Assembly: GCF_023509475.1 (NCBI RefSeq)
Contig: NZ_JAKSDZ010000019.1
Coordinates: 1-60,813 of the forward strand
Length of the DNA: 60,813 nt
Reading direction: 5' to 3'
Origin: Aestuariirhabdus haliotis
Lineage (GTDB): Bacteria; Pseudomonadota; Gammaproteobacteria; Pseudomonadales; Aestuariirhabdaceae
Shown here: positions 31,443-39,989 of the stretch, piece by piece
Numbering within the stretch: the first letter of the stretch is position 1
How the letters are laid out: the number at the start of each line of letters is the position of its first letter
Translations under genes and position numbers: made by a program
Notes under the pieces: generated by a model
The model's input: the letters and a program-made list of their open reading frames with translations, nothing else
The model's database searches: none
Told to the model about the DNA's origin: nothing

Positions 31443-31660
31443 CAGGGATGTAGGTAGATCGCGAGAGCCAGGGATGGCGGTAGCGATCGCAGGGATGTAA
31501 GGCCGATGGTCGTGCTTCTGCGCAATCGGCACTCTCGATGTCCCTGTCGGTCGTAGATGGCGAGAGAGATCGAAAGATCAACGCAGCTTCAGCTTGTTCT
31601 CTGTTGATGTTTTTTCCGTGAGGCTAATAAGATGACTGCTTGTCGGGACGCCCCCCGACA
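31443..31660. repeat. Intergenic repeat element with three CAGGGATG motifs
   Basis: CAGGGATG occurs at 31443-31450, 31469-31476 and 31490-31497, and again in the element at 1698-1705. The block ends with a GTCGGG/CCCGAC hairpin near 31640-31660, resembling the layout at 1579-1799, where a GC-rich hairpin also follows. It has no coding potential. Probably one family of dispersed non-coding repeats. Confidence 0.45.
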
Positions 31661-31732
31661 GGTGCCTTAAGAAACCTCCAAGCACTGGCAATATTGCACA
31701 ACAATCCGGGGATCAATATCATCATACAGTCT

Positions 31733-32329
31733 ATGCATAGATTCATTGTCACTACAGCCTTCCTTATCGCTAACAACTGCTTGGGCAGCACTTTTGAGCA
31801 AGATCTTGTTGCGGCAGCGATTGACCGAACCAAACATACGATAACCTATGACGGATCCTATTTATCCATCCCATACCCTGGTGGAGATGTCCCCAATAAT
31901 ATCGGTGTATGTACCGATGTAATTATTCGCAGTTATCGATCGCTGGGAACCGATTTACAGGTCTTAGTCCATGAAGATATGGCCAAGGAGTTTGAGGCCT
32001 ATCCTTCGAAGCGGATTTGGGGTCTAAGCAAGCCAGACAAGAACATCGATCATCGTCGCGTTCCAAATTTGCAGGCATTCTTGACTCGCCACGGCTCTGT
32101 GCTTCCTGTAACGAACCAAGCCAGAGATTATGCACCTGGAAATATCGTCACCTGGCTATTGCCTGGAAACCTTCCGCATATCGGCATTGTTACCAATAAT
32201 GTTTCTGAAACAACCGGAAATCCGCTTATCGTTCACAATATTGGGGCAGGACCCAGCCTTGACGATATGTTGTTTTCTTACAAAATAACCGGGCATTATC
32301 GATACGTGCCAAACAAGTATAACGATTGA
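31733..32329 (+). CDS. DUF1287 domain protein, probably secreted
   Basis: From the ATG at 31733 the product is 198 aa and begins with a plausible signal peptide (HRFIVTTAFLIANNCLGS). The DUF1287 core follows: VAAAIDRTKHTITYDGSYLSIPYPGGD, then GVCTDVIIRSYR with the conserved Cys-Thr-Asp, HRRVPNLQAFL, GNIVTWLLPGNLPHIGIV, and VHNIGAGPSLDDML. The Cys and His pattern suggests a papain-like (NlpC/P60-type) hydrolase, as proposed for the family; the substrate is unknown. Upstream in-frame ATGs fall in the repeat element. Confidence 0.85.
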   Translation: MHRFIVTTAFLIANNCLGSTFEQDLVAAAIDRTKHTITYDGSYLSIPYPGGDVPNNIGVCTDVIIRSYRSLGTDLQVLVHEDMAKEFEAYPSKRIWGLSKPDKNIDHRRVPNLQAFLTRHGSVLPVTNQARDYAPGNIVTWLLPGNLPHIGIVTNNVSETTGNPLIVHNIGAGPSLDDMLFSYKITGHYRYVPNKYND

Positions 32330-32392
32330 AGCAATCGTGACATCATAAGGTCCCTCTCCTTATTCAGACAATCGCCGAATGAATATAAGAGA

Positions 32393-32775
32393 TTGAAGAT
32401 TCGCCATTACAAAACTTCTGATTTAGAAGCTGTACTTGCTTCGTGAAAAATGGCGAACCCGCTTGCATACCCATTTATGACCGATGCTTTTATAGTCCAG
32501 GAGAGAATCAATATAGTGGAAGTCTACCTGACAAACACTGATGCTTGGGCAGTAGAACTGGATGGCAAATTTTAAGGCTTTATTGCATTAATGGGTAACG
32601 AAGTAGGTGCCATTTTCCTTCAGCCTAACTGGCATGGCCAAGGCGCAGGAAAGCATTTATAGATAAAGCTCAAAAGCTGCACGGAGATCTTGACATCGAA
32701 GTATTTAAAGAAACGCTATTGGACGAATTTTATGTTCAATAGGGTTTTGGGTCACTTGAAGAAAAACTGCATTAA
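32393..32775 (+). pseudogene. Decayed GNAT-family N-acetyltransferase gene
   Basis: Reading from TTG 32393, a continuous GNAT-like sequence is visible: KIRHYKTSDLEAVLAS, NPLAYPFMTDAF, VEVYLTNTDAWAVELDGKF, then GFIALMGNEVGAIFLQPNWHGQGAGK with the acetyl-CoA-binding Q-x-x-G-x-G/A motif. It is interrupted by in-frame stops at 32444-32446, 32573-32575 and 32660-32662. A frameshift near 32660 brings DKAQKLHGDLDIEVFK and, after another stop, GFGSLEEKLH into a second frame. It cannot encode a working acetyltransferase; it is a relic. Confidence 0.82.
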
Positions 32776-32840
32776 CCCATGAGTCAGAAGACACTCCGTT
32801 TAAAATTCACAGCTAGCCCGTAGCACTACAAAGGATAACC

Positions 32841-33086
32841 ATGAGTGATATCAAGTTCACCCAAGAGGAAACAGACCGGATAGTTGCCAAGGTAAAATCC
32901 TATTTTTCTGAAGAGCTGGAGCAGGAAATTGGCGGCTTTGAAGCTGAATTTTTGATCGATTTTTTCGCTAAGGAAATTGGTCCCTTTTTCTACAACCGCG
33001 GCCTTTTGGATGCTCATACCCTGTTTATACAGAAATCGGAAGAACTGGGTTATCAGATAGAAGAGCTGGAGCAGCCTACCCGTTAA
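32841..33086 (+). CDS. DUF2164 family protein, 81 aa
   Basis: Small acidic cytoplasmic protein matching DUF2164: IKFTQEETDRIVAKVKSYFSEELEQEIGGFEAEFLIDFFAKEIGPFFYNRGLLDA. Function of the family is not known. ATG 32841 follows AAAGGA at good spacing. It stands alone between the acetyltransferase relic and the cupin gene. Confidence 0.88.
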   Translation: MSDIKFTQEETDRIVAKVKSYFSEELEQEIGGFEAEFLIDFFAKEIGPFFYNRGLLDAHTLFIQKSEELGYQIEELEQPTR

Positions 33087-33087
33087 G

Positions 33088-33120
33088 TCATAGTTAAGCC
33101 ATAGTTAAGCCATAGTTAAG
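33088..33120 (+). repeat. Three tandem copies of an 11-bp unit
   Basis: The unit CCATAGTTAAG is repeated at 33088-33098 (first base T), 33099-33109 and 33110-33120, starting immediately after the DUF2164 stop codon. It is probably a replication-slippage minisatellite. Confidence 0.9.
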
Positions 33121-33216
33121 GAATAGAATCTTTCGCACATTCTAGCCACCCCCTATCGCGGCCCGAATACCTTATACTGCCCGCTAAGTTACCCACCTGA
33201 CTGTTGAGAACCCTGA

Positions 33217-33528
33217 ATGGAAATCACCAAAAGCAAGCACTTTACAGCCGACCGCGCCTGGGGTGCCAAGACCATTGCCACTATGAACGGCATCACAACA
33301 CGCTTGCATTGGACCGATACCCCTTATCAATGGCACATCAACGACGGTGAGGAGGTGTTTGTCGTGCTGGACGGTAGTGTCAAGATGCTCTACCGACAGA
33401 ACGGGCAGGAACAGGCCGAAATACTGGAGGCCGGTGATATCTTTTTTGCCTCCATAGGTACCGAGCATGTGGCCCACCCTATTGGTGAAGCCCGAATACT
33501 GGTGGTTGAAAAAGCGGGTAGCGTCTAA
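33217..33528 (+). CDS. Cupin-domain protein
   Basis: 103-aa single beta-barrel cupin: WHINDGEEVFVVLDGSVKMLY fits cupin motif 1 (G-x5-H-x-H/N-x3-4-E, with one histidine of the motif visible as WH), and GDIFFASIGTEHVAHPIGEARILVVEK fits motif 2. It likely binds one metal ion or a small ligand. Substrate unknown. ATG 33217 has a weak RBS. Confidence 0.85.
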   Translation: MEITKSKHFTADRAWGAKTIATMNGITTRLHWTDTPYQWHINDGEEVFVVLDGSVKMLYRQNGQEQAEILEAGDIFFASIGTEHVAHPIGEARILVVEKAGSV

Positions 33529-33797
33529 AAGCGGTCCCGGTAAAGCATTTGTGTAGCGCTATATCATCCTGTTAGCCACGATCAGTAGACAGTATAAAGT
33601 CCGGCACCATGGTGGTAATCGCTGGCACGCAGCCTTACTTAAGGCAAGGGATGAAACCAACGAAGGCTAGCATTCCTGCCGTAAAAAGATTCTGTCGAAA
33701 GCTATCCAGTGGCCTTGTTGATAGTATCTATAATAAAGACTGGCTCAGCCGTGCTGACTAACTGGCTACCGAACACAGCTCAGTTTCAGGAGTTATA

Positions 33798-34175
33798 ATG
33801 AAACCGCATGGTGACTACAGAATAACGCTCGCTGGCGACATCCTTCATGTATTTCCAGCTGGAGGGTTCAATGCGCAAGGCATAATAGAACTTCATAAAG
33901 CGATCACTTTAGTCGCACCTAAAAATAATCCCTGGGCACTTTTTGAACACCCTTACAACAATGCCGGCTTAACCCCTGACGCTATAATCGCAATCATTCA
34001 CTCCTATCAAAACCTGGAAGCATCTGGCTGTATCGCTGTTGCTTTAGAACTTTCTTCCACTTGGCAACGTGTCTTTCAACAATCGGTCATAGATAAAATC
34101 CGCATTCCCGTCTATCTTGACAGCGACCCTGAAAACCTTGAGACCCGACTAAGACAAACGCTCGATGGCAATTGA
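33798..34175 (+). CDS. STAS-like hypothetical protein, 125 aa (paralogue of 28371-28778)
   Basis: Same unrecognised fold family as the 135-aa protein 5 kb upstream: HGDYRITLAGDILHVFPAGGFNAQGI corresponds to HGKLALEWQGELLIVRPQGPFNEEGV there, and a GC dipeptide and a late VIDKI/FIDDI segment also align. ATG 33798 has CAGGAG 6-7 nt upstream, a good RBS. It is preceded by a 269-bp non-coding gap containing small dyads (CACCATGGTG at 33605 and GCCTTACTTAAGGC at 33632). No catalytic motif is seen. Confidence 0.65.
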   Translation: MKPHGDYRITLAGDILHVFPAGGFNAQGIIELHKAITLVAPKNNPWALFEHPYNNAGLTPDAIIAIIHSYQNLEASGCIAVALELSSTWQRVFQQSVIDKIRIPVYLDSDPENLETRLRQTLDGN

Positions 34176-34340
34176 AGTACAAACGTTCATCGGCGTAATG
34201 TATTCGTTTTAACCTCTTTTCTTATTACTGAACTTCTTCCGCTCATAAGACCACCTCCTACCAGGACAGGCGACATATTGATTGGGCTTCATAAGAATAT
34301 GGAACTACTCTCTTTAGGGTATCTTTTTTAGGCACAACCA

Positions 34341-35012
34341 ATGAACTCATATCACATCATCGATGTTTCCCAATGGATGGATGACTTTATTTTCCCGGGC
34401 AATCCTGCTTTTTCATTAACGGGGCCGTTTAATCGAGTTTCCGGGTCCAATCCTGAATTTGTTTATGACTTTACTTCCTGTTCGCAAAGCGGAACACATA
34501 TACAGGGGCCTCATTATTTTCTGGAGTCAGGCGCGAAGATTGATGCCTTTCCTATCGATACCTTTGAAGGTAACGCTATCGTTGTCGACCTGAACAAGCG
34601 CGGAGTGGATACCACTGCTGTAGATTTTCGTGATTTATTGCAAGGTAGCGATACTTCGGCAAGTATCCTTATTATGCGCACAGGCAATATGGATGAGATT
34701 ATTCGCACAGGAAGGGTGGATGATTCGAACTGCCCAGGAATTTCACTCGACGCTGCCCGCTACCTCGTCGAAGAATGTCAGTTCAAGATGCTCGCCATCG
34801 ACTCCATCGGGTTTGAATCCCGGGTGACCAAAAACTATGAGGTCAACGTATACCTTTGCTCTCAAGGGATTCTTCTGCTCGAAGGCCTCGTCAACCTGGC
34901 TGCCATTTCGCACCAGAATGTGTTTCTGGAGGCGTTTCCGCTAAAACTGAGAGGCGTCGAAGGTACCCCTTGCAGGGCTATTGTCAAAGAAATGATTGAA
35001 AACCCATCATAA
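34341..35012 (+). CDS. Cyclase-family metal-dependent hydrolase (kynurenine formamidase-like)
   Basis: 223 aa. The PF04199 metal-binding motif is recognisable as SQSGTHIQGPHYF (family: H-x-GTH-x-D-x-P-x-H), but the first His is Gln-Ser and the Asp is Gln here, so metal binding may be altered. Other family segments are YHIIDVSQWM at the N terminus and KMLAIDSIGFES. It may hydrolyse an N-formyl or lactone-type substrate, though activity is uncertain given the changes. The tautomerase-like gene follows after 16 bp. Confidence 0.75.
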   Translation: MNSYHIIDVSQWMDDFIFPGNPAFSLTGPFNRVSGSNPEFVYDFTSCSQSGTHIQGPHYFLESGAKIDAFPIDTFEGNAIVVDLNKRGVDTTAVDFRDLLQGSDTSASILIMRTGNMDEIIRTGRVDDSNCPGISLDAARYLVEECQFKMLAIDSIGFESRVTKNYEVNVYLCSQGILLLEGLVNLAAISHQNVFLEAFPLKLRGVEGTPCRAIVKEMIENPS

Positions 35013-35028
35013 AACGCGGGTATTCCCT

Positions 35029-35358
35029 ATGCCAATTGCACATTGTTTTATTCCCCAGAATCTAACACCCGGTGACGACGACATCGTTCAACTTTGGGCC
35101 AAGGAATCGGGTCAATCATCGGCGCACATGACGATCAACGTTATACATCGAAGCCAGCAACTGGGGCATCCTTATCCCGTGATGGTCACTCTGCTGTTGC
35201 CCTCCCTATGGTCTTCAGACGCCATCTCTTCATTGCAACGGGGCTTGGCAAAGGCTCTGTCACAGCACTACGGGTTATCCATAGACGACATCCATATTGT
35301 GACCCAGATTGTCGCATCAGGAATGGTGGTCGAGTCGGGTCAGGAACAGCACTGGTAG
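35029..35358 (+). CDS. Tautomerase-superfamily-like small protein
   Basis: 109 aa from ATG 35029, so that Pro follows the initiator Met (MPIAHCFIP), as required for the catalytic Pro1 of the 4-oxalocrotonate tautomerase/MIF fold. A helix (SSLQRGLAKALSQHYGLSIDDIHIV) and a terminal strand (QIVASGMVVESGQ) fit one beta-alpha-beta unit with extensions. It is probably co-transcribed with the upstream cyclase-family gene. The family call is moderately sure; the substrate is unknown. Confidence 0.6.
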   Translation: MPIAHCFIPQNLTPGDDDIVQLWAKESGQSSAHMTINVIHRSQQLGHPYPVMVTLLLPSLWSSDAISSLQRGLAKALSQHYGLSIDDIHIVTQIVASGMVVESGQEQHW

Positions 35359-35465
35359 CGATTGAACCGTTACCAAGCCTGTTACGATGACGGGTAAAAA
35401 CCCTTTAGCGTCACTCTAACTATACTCTGTTTATGCAAAGCTTCGTTCGGGTGACAACAACCACC

Positions 35466-35852
35466 ATGAATCATCTACAAACAGCTTATGTTCTGGGCCT
35501 TTTCCTGCTTTTCAGCACGCCACTCTACGCCCAAACCTGCGCCAATAGCAGCGACTGCGAACCGGGAGAAGCTTGCGTTGCCGATACCGAAAATCAAACT
35601 ACTATCGAAGAGTGTTCTCTCTTCTTTTTTTGCGAGACTTTCACCATGACACCGTTGGTGTGCCAGGAATCAGCGCAACCGGCACCCGAGCCAGACAGGA
35701 ATGAGATCGTCATCGCCTGCATTAATGATATTGCGGTTGTCAGAGGGTTGTGCAGCCTGCTTCGTTACTACCTTGAGCCGGATACCGTTGCTCAACTCTG
35801 GCAGGAGTTAGCCGACACCTGGGTATACGGCCGCCGAACTATTGAGCAATAA
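35466..35852 (+). CDS. Hypothetical secreted cysteine-rich protein
   Basis: From ATG 35466 the 128-aa product has a signal peptide (hydrophobic LQTAYVLGLFLLFSTPLYA, cleavage near YA-QT). It is followed by a compact Cys-rich segment (CANSSDCEPGEAC, then CSLFFFCETF and VC) resembling disulfide-bonded small domains, a Pro-rich hinge, and a helical C terminus with two more cysteines. Export to the periplasm or outside is likely. No family name can be given. A bidirectional terminator follows. Confidence 0.6.
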   Translation: MNHLQTAYVLGLFLLFSTPLYAQTCANSSDCEPGEACVADTENQTTIEECSLFFFCETFTMTPLVCQESAQPAPEPDRNEIVIACINDIAVVRGLCSLLRYYLEPDTVAQLWQELADTWVYGRRTIEQ

Positions 35853-35890
35853 AACAAGCCGTAAAAACAGCACGCTTAAACGGCAAAAAT

Positions 35891-35922
35891 AGAGGACGAT
35901 AGCAACCGGGCTATCGTCCTCT
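35891..35922. terminator. Bidirectional terminator between convergent genes
   Basis: A perfect 13-bp inverted repeat (35891-35903 with 35910-35922, 6-nt loop) separates the convergent genes ending at 35852 and 35940. T-rich tracts follow on both strands (TTTCACTTT on plus, ATTTTT on minus). Confidence 0.82.
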
Positions 35923-35939
35923 TTCACTTTCTTTCCTCG

Positions 35940-38285
35940 CTACCGATTCTCCAATCGGCTGTAATCGATCACCCCACCCTCAACGGGATAGAGTTCACGA
36001 TAAGCGCGCTGGTAGGGATCAGTCAATGACCAGAAGTTGGCTTCCGTACGACGCACACCGTAACGGTCAAGCAACAACTCATAATCCTGCTCGGATTGCA
36101 TCGACGATAGCTGCTGGACAAAGTCGTTCAACTGGGTGCGATCAACCTGATAAAAGGCGTTGGGATAACTGCCAATAAATCCGGGGATCACATCCAGGGT
36201 GTCCTCATCGGGCTTGCGCTTACCCATCTCATTAAACATGGAGGTGATATTCAGGTGGGCATTGTTTCGCACCAGCGTCAGGAATTGAGGTTCTGCCTGC
36301 GAGGTTATTTTCAGATAGAGAGTCTGGGGCAACAGGGTTACCGGTCCGCCCTGTAAGTGACTGAGCGGTTGCAGCGCATTACGAATGGCCGCGTCCTCGA
36401 TCGATTCCAGACGATGACGCTGGGGCAAGACCGCCGAGAGCCGCTCACTCAGCAATGCATAGAGTTCGCTTTTTTGATTATCGGTCTGGTAGTCGATATC
36501 CGGGTTCCAGTCCTGCTCAAAGTTAGGCAGGGTCATATACTTTATGACCTCGTCTTCCGCACCGCGATACCAGTAATTGCGTTCTCTATTGCGCGCCTCT
36601 TTCGGTAACAGCATAAGGAAGTTGGCCTCCCCTTCCATACGCAAAAAGTCCATATAGAGCCGGGTCAACAACTGGTGACCGGTATTGCCATACACGTCAT
36701 AACCGGTCACCAGCAGGTAATGGATACGCTCCAACAGCTCGTAGCCAATTACCCAGGCGGTTTTGGGTTCCTGTCCAAGCAAGCCTTTTTCCACCGTGGC
36801 ACTGTCGTTATGACGGTAGACCGTCAGGGCGGCATTGTCGTTGCCGCCATTACCGTTCCAGATCAGATCCAGCCCCAGACTTCTGCCGTTCATCTGCTGC
36901 GACAAGAACAGATCTTTTTCGGACAGCAACGCCTTTTGCTGGCGCGAATACCGCAACCAATGGGTCATGGGTGAATAGATATTGTTGCTTGCGGCGGGCA
37001 TATCCATCCGTTGGCTTCGATTGGCCAGCATGGTTACGGCAGTTTCGTAATCGGGCACATCGGGGTCGACAAAAAACACCCAAAAATGATCATTAATCAC
37101 ATTAAGCGCTACCTGCCCTCGGCACACCGGGCCTTTAATAAACCCATTGATGGTAAAACGCGCTTCATCCAGCATAAATTTGTAACGCGCCCGAACCGGT
37201 AAGTCCTTGAAGGTCAGGAACGGGTTGGAAGCCTCGGCATCCTCATAGCCGGGTAGTGTGTTAACACTATAAGGCTCATCAAAAAACAGAGACTGCCAAC
37301 GGGCCATGCGAGACTGATCGAGTCGATAGGGCATATGGGTTTTGGCGACGACGGTTTCGGTATGCTCCACCAGACGGTAGTAAACCCGTTGCACCCCGGG
37401 GTCACCATAGGGGCGCCGGGTGGCAATACGGTCAACCGGTTGACCCGGAGGCGTTTTGGATCGGACCAGCTGGAAGAACACCCGGTTGTTCAATTCAGGA
37501 AAATAGAGGTGGGCCAGAAACAGATGTTCGTAAATATAACGGGAGACCAGTTGCGCCTTGCGCGAATCCGCATTAAGGAAAGCTTCCCAATGCTGCACTC
37601 TGGCGATCAGTTTTTCGTCCAATGCTGCACGAGGCGTGTGCATGGCGCCCTGCTCCAGCCAGCGTAATAAAATATTTTGCTCATGGGCCGGCAATGCGGG
37701 TAAGGCATAGGGCATGCCCCACAATGGGTGATCGTCGGCAAAGCGGCTAAATTGCCCTGCTGTGGTACAGGACTGTTTGCGATCGAGTGACAGGTCAAAG
37801 GTCTCTGGCAGCAGTTTTTGTTGTGGCAACGGGTGTTGTTGTTTGAGCTGCAAGATGCGATACATCACGCTGGCATCGCGATTGGCCTGCGGACTGTTTT
37901 CATATTCGTTTAATACCGGGAAAAAGCCTTTTTGCCGCCATTCAGCGGTGCTCTGGGCATCTTCGTTCAGGCGAGACATGGGGGCCGCCTTAAGGCGCAA
38001 GGAGTTGTAAACTTTACTGCTGGAAGCGCCGCGATCGATGCCCTCGGTAGAGGTAAGCTTGAGCTGGCAAGGGGCATCGTAACAGGCATGGCAGACCACG
38101 CAGCGTTGCTCCAGCACCGGTTTTACTTCACTCCAGTAATCGATCTGGTCAGGCGGCAATTCAACCAGGGTACGCTCACGGGGCTCCGAAACGCCGTACC
38201 GCTGTTCCAGAGTCATGGCGCCAAAACCGGCACAACCGCTGATCACGACAATCAATCCAAATACAATTCCACGATTCACTTTCAT
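35940..38285 (-). CDS. cti: Fatty acid cis/trans isomerase
   Basis: Periplasmic haem-c enzyme converting cis-unsaturated membrane phospholipid acyl chains to trans, a rapid defence against solvents and heat. 781 aa, the family's usual length. The N terminus is a signal/lipobox-like segment (GLIVVISGCAG). The haem motif is CVVCHACYDAPC (about residues 62-73). Family segments GFFPVLNEYEN, NDHFWVFFVDPDVP and PNAFYQVD are visible. It is monocistronic, with a terminator just beyond its stop. Confidence 0.93.
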   Translation of the reverse strand: MKVNRGIVFGLIVVISGCAGFGAMTLEQRYGVSEPRERTLVELPPDQIDYWSEVKPVLEQRCVVCHACYDAPCQLKLTSTEGIDRGASSSKVYNSLRLKAAPMSRLNEDAQSTAEWRQKGFFPVLNEYENSPQANRDASVMYRILQLKQQHPLPQQKLLPETFDLSLDRKQSCTTAGQFSRFADDHPLWGMPYALPALPAHEQNILLRWLEQGAMHTPRAALDEKLIARVQHWEAFLNADSRKAQLVSRYIYEHLFLAHLYFPELNNRVFFQLVRSKTPPGQPVDRIATRRPYGDPGVQRVYYRLVEHTETVVAKTHMPYRLDQSRMARWQSLFFDEPYSVNTLPGYEDAEASNPFLTFKDLPVRARYKFMLDEARFTINGFIKGPVCRGQVALNVINDHFWVFFVDPDVPDYETAVTMLANRSQRMDMPAASNNIYSPMTHWLRYSRQQKALLSEKDLFLSQQMNGRSLGLDLIWNGNGGNDNAALTVYRHNDSATVEKGLLGQEPKTAWVIGYELLERIHYLLVTGYDVYGNTGHQLLTRLYMDFLRMEGEANFLMLLPKEARNRERNYWYRGAEDEVIKYMTLPNFEQDWNPDIDYQTDNQKSELYALLSERLSAVLPQRHRLESIEDAAIRNALQPLSHLQGGPVTLLPQTLYLKITSQAEPQFLTLVRNNAHLNITSMFNEMGKRKPDEDTLDVIPGFIGSYPNAFYQVDRTQLNDFVQQLSSMQSEQDYELLLDRYGVRRTEANFWSLTDPYQRAYRELYPVEGGVIDYSRLENR

Positions 38286-38321
38286 AGAGATCCCAATAAT
38301 AATTCGCAGCCAGGGTATGAC

Positions 38322-38717
38322 TCAGGGGTTATCAATCCATTGTTCTATGTCAGGCTCGAGAAAAAGCGGATCGAGCACTTCCTGGGCCCAGTCGTGTTGT
38401 GTCGCCAACCCTCGAGCCATGCGCACCGCCACGACTTGCACCACGGGTTCCGTGCTCCACACCGCACGCCCCAGACAGCGCCAGTGGTCGGGTTGCACGC
38501 GCTTTGGGTGAGTTAACTGTTCGTGGCAGGTATCGCACAGCAGGAGGCAACGCTCAAATTCTGGCTCAACAGGTACCGGGGAGACCTCAAAGGTTTGCAG
38601 TTTCACGCCGGATGCTTCGCAGAGTTCGCAGCAGGAGCGTGCCCGGCGCGCCAGGTCTTTACCCAATAACGACAGGGCTTGCTCACGAGCACGGTGTTGA
38701 TCCAGTCCTTTGGCCAT
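38322..38717 (-). CDS. PhnA-like zinc-ribbon/HNH-type protein, 131 aa
   Basis: I choose the ATG at 38715-38717 (AGGA upstream), giving MAKGLDQHRAREQALSLLGKDLARRARSCCELC. The longer frame upstream has no RBS. Two zinc-binding CxxC pairs (CCELC and LCDTCHEQL) frame a beta segment, as in the N-terminal part of PhnA/YjdM-type proteins and HNH-like folds. Biochemical role unknown; no phosphonate genes are nearby. It lies just upstream of cti on the same strand (36-bp gap) and may be transcribed with it. Confidence 0.7.
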   Translation of the reverse strand: MAKGLDQHRAREQALSLLGKDLARRARSCCELCEASGVKLQTFEVSPVPVEPEFERCLLLCDTCHEQLTHPKRVQPDHWRCLGRAVWSTEPVVQVVAVRMARGLATQHDWAQEVLDPLFLEPDIEQWIDNP

Positions 38718-38963
38718 GGTGCGTGTCCTTGTCTTGATAACGAATGGGTTGTCATGGTGGTTGAAAGGGAACGGGTGTTCAGGCTTCAACCAGGAAGATT
38801 GCGTCAGATTATACCGGCTCAGCATATAAAAAACTGCACCTTCAATCACTGCCAGAGATTCCTGATGATCGCCCTCATTGATGTTGTTTGCTGCCTCTTG
38901 TGCTTGGCTCAGGGCCGCACTAGAGTAATTGCATAACCCCGAGGACACACAGGCAAGGATCCT

Positions 38964-39938
38964 ATGCAGCTCAGCCCTTTTGCTCCCTCATGGCCGTTCA
39001 CCAGTGGTCATGTGCAATCCCTGATGGCCAGTATGCCGCTGCGTCGACCGCTGGAAAAATGGCGGGCTAGAGAGTTGCTGGAGCGTAGCCAGGAGATGAT
39101 TTTTAACTGTGGCGATGGCGTGCGCCTGCATGGTGAGTACAGTCCACAAACCAGAGCATCGGGCAAACTGGTGGTATTGATTCATGGCTGGGAGGGCTGC
39201 AGCGAATCCCTGTACCTGTTATCCGCTGCGGGTCATCTTTATGACCAGGGTTTTGACGTATTACGTCTGCATTTGCGCGACCACGGCCCCAGCCATCACC
39301 TGAATCGAGAGCTGTTTAACTCTTCCCGAGACGCCGAAGTGGCCGGTGCCATGCACGACATCCAACGCTGCCTGAAGCCGGAACAACTGATGTTGGCAGG
39401 GTTCTCGCTAGGGGGGAATTTCGCCTTGCGGGTAGCCTTGCGTGCTCCCGAATACGATATTGCGCTGCATAAGGTGGTGGCAATCTGCCCCGTACTCTAC
39501 CCACCGGCAACCATGGATTCGCTGGAAGATGGCTGGTCGTTGTACCACGATTACTTTGTCAAAAAATGGAAACGCTCGTTAAAAACCAAACTGGATCATT
39601 TCCCCGAATTGGGTTACGAGGATATCCTGTTAAAAATGCGGTCCTTGCGTGAAATGACCGAATATTTTGTGCTAAACCATACCGACTTTGACGATACCGG
39701 GCGCTACCTGGAAAGCTATTCGATCATCGGCCAGCGCATGACCAGACTACAGGTCCCCGCCCTGCTGATCGCCGCCGAAGACGATCCGGTCATTCTGGCC
39801 GACAATCTGGAGCAATTGGCTGAATCACCGCATCTTAATGTCAAACTGCTTCCCCACGGCGGTCATTGCGGCTTTATCAAGAACTGGTCACTGCGCAGTT
39901 GGGCGAACGATGCCCTGACCGAATATTTTATCGATTAG
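38964..39938 (+). CDS. YheT-family alpha/beta hydrolase
   Basis: 324 aa with an alpha/beta-hydrolase fold. The N terminus has the YheT-like FTSGHVQSLMASMPLRRP. The oxyanion region is VVLIHGWEGCSES, the nucleophile elbow LAGFSLGGN (Ser), the acid is in LLIAAEDDPVI, and the catalytic His is in PHGGHCGF. It is probably an esterase of unknown substrate. ATG 38964 has AAGGA 6-7 nt upstream. Transcribed divergently from the PhnA-like gene. Confidence 0.87.
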   Translation: MQLSPFAPSWPFTSGHVQSLMASMPLRRPLEKWRARELLERSQEMIFNCGDGVRLHGEYSPQTRASGKLVVLIHGWEGCSESLYLLSAAGHLYDQGFDVLRLHLRDHGPSHHLNRELFNSSRDAEVAGAMHDIQRCLKPEQLMLAGFSLGGNFALRVALRAPEYDIALHKVVAICPVLYPPATMDSLEDGWSLYHDYFVKKWKRSLKTKLDHFPELGYEDILLKMRSLREMTEYFVLNHTDFDDTGRYLESYSIIGQRMTRLQVPALLIAAEDDPVILADNLEQLAESPHLNVKLLPHGGHCGFIKNWSLRSWANDALTEYFID

Positions 39939-39989
39939 CCAATCCATGGTATTCGAATTAAAAGCACTCATGACAGGCAAAACCGCCCG

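Noticed and set aside
33605-33645. Two short palindromes (CACCATGGTG and GCCTTACTTAAGGC) as operators
   Set aside because: Each is too short to be significant alone and no regulator gene is adjacent.
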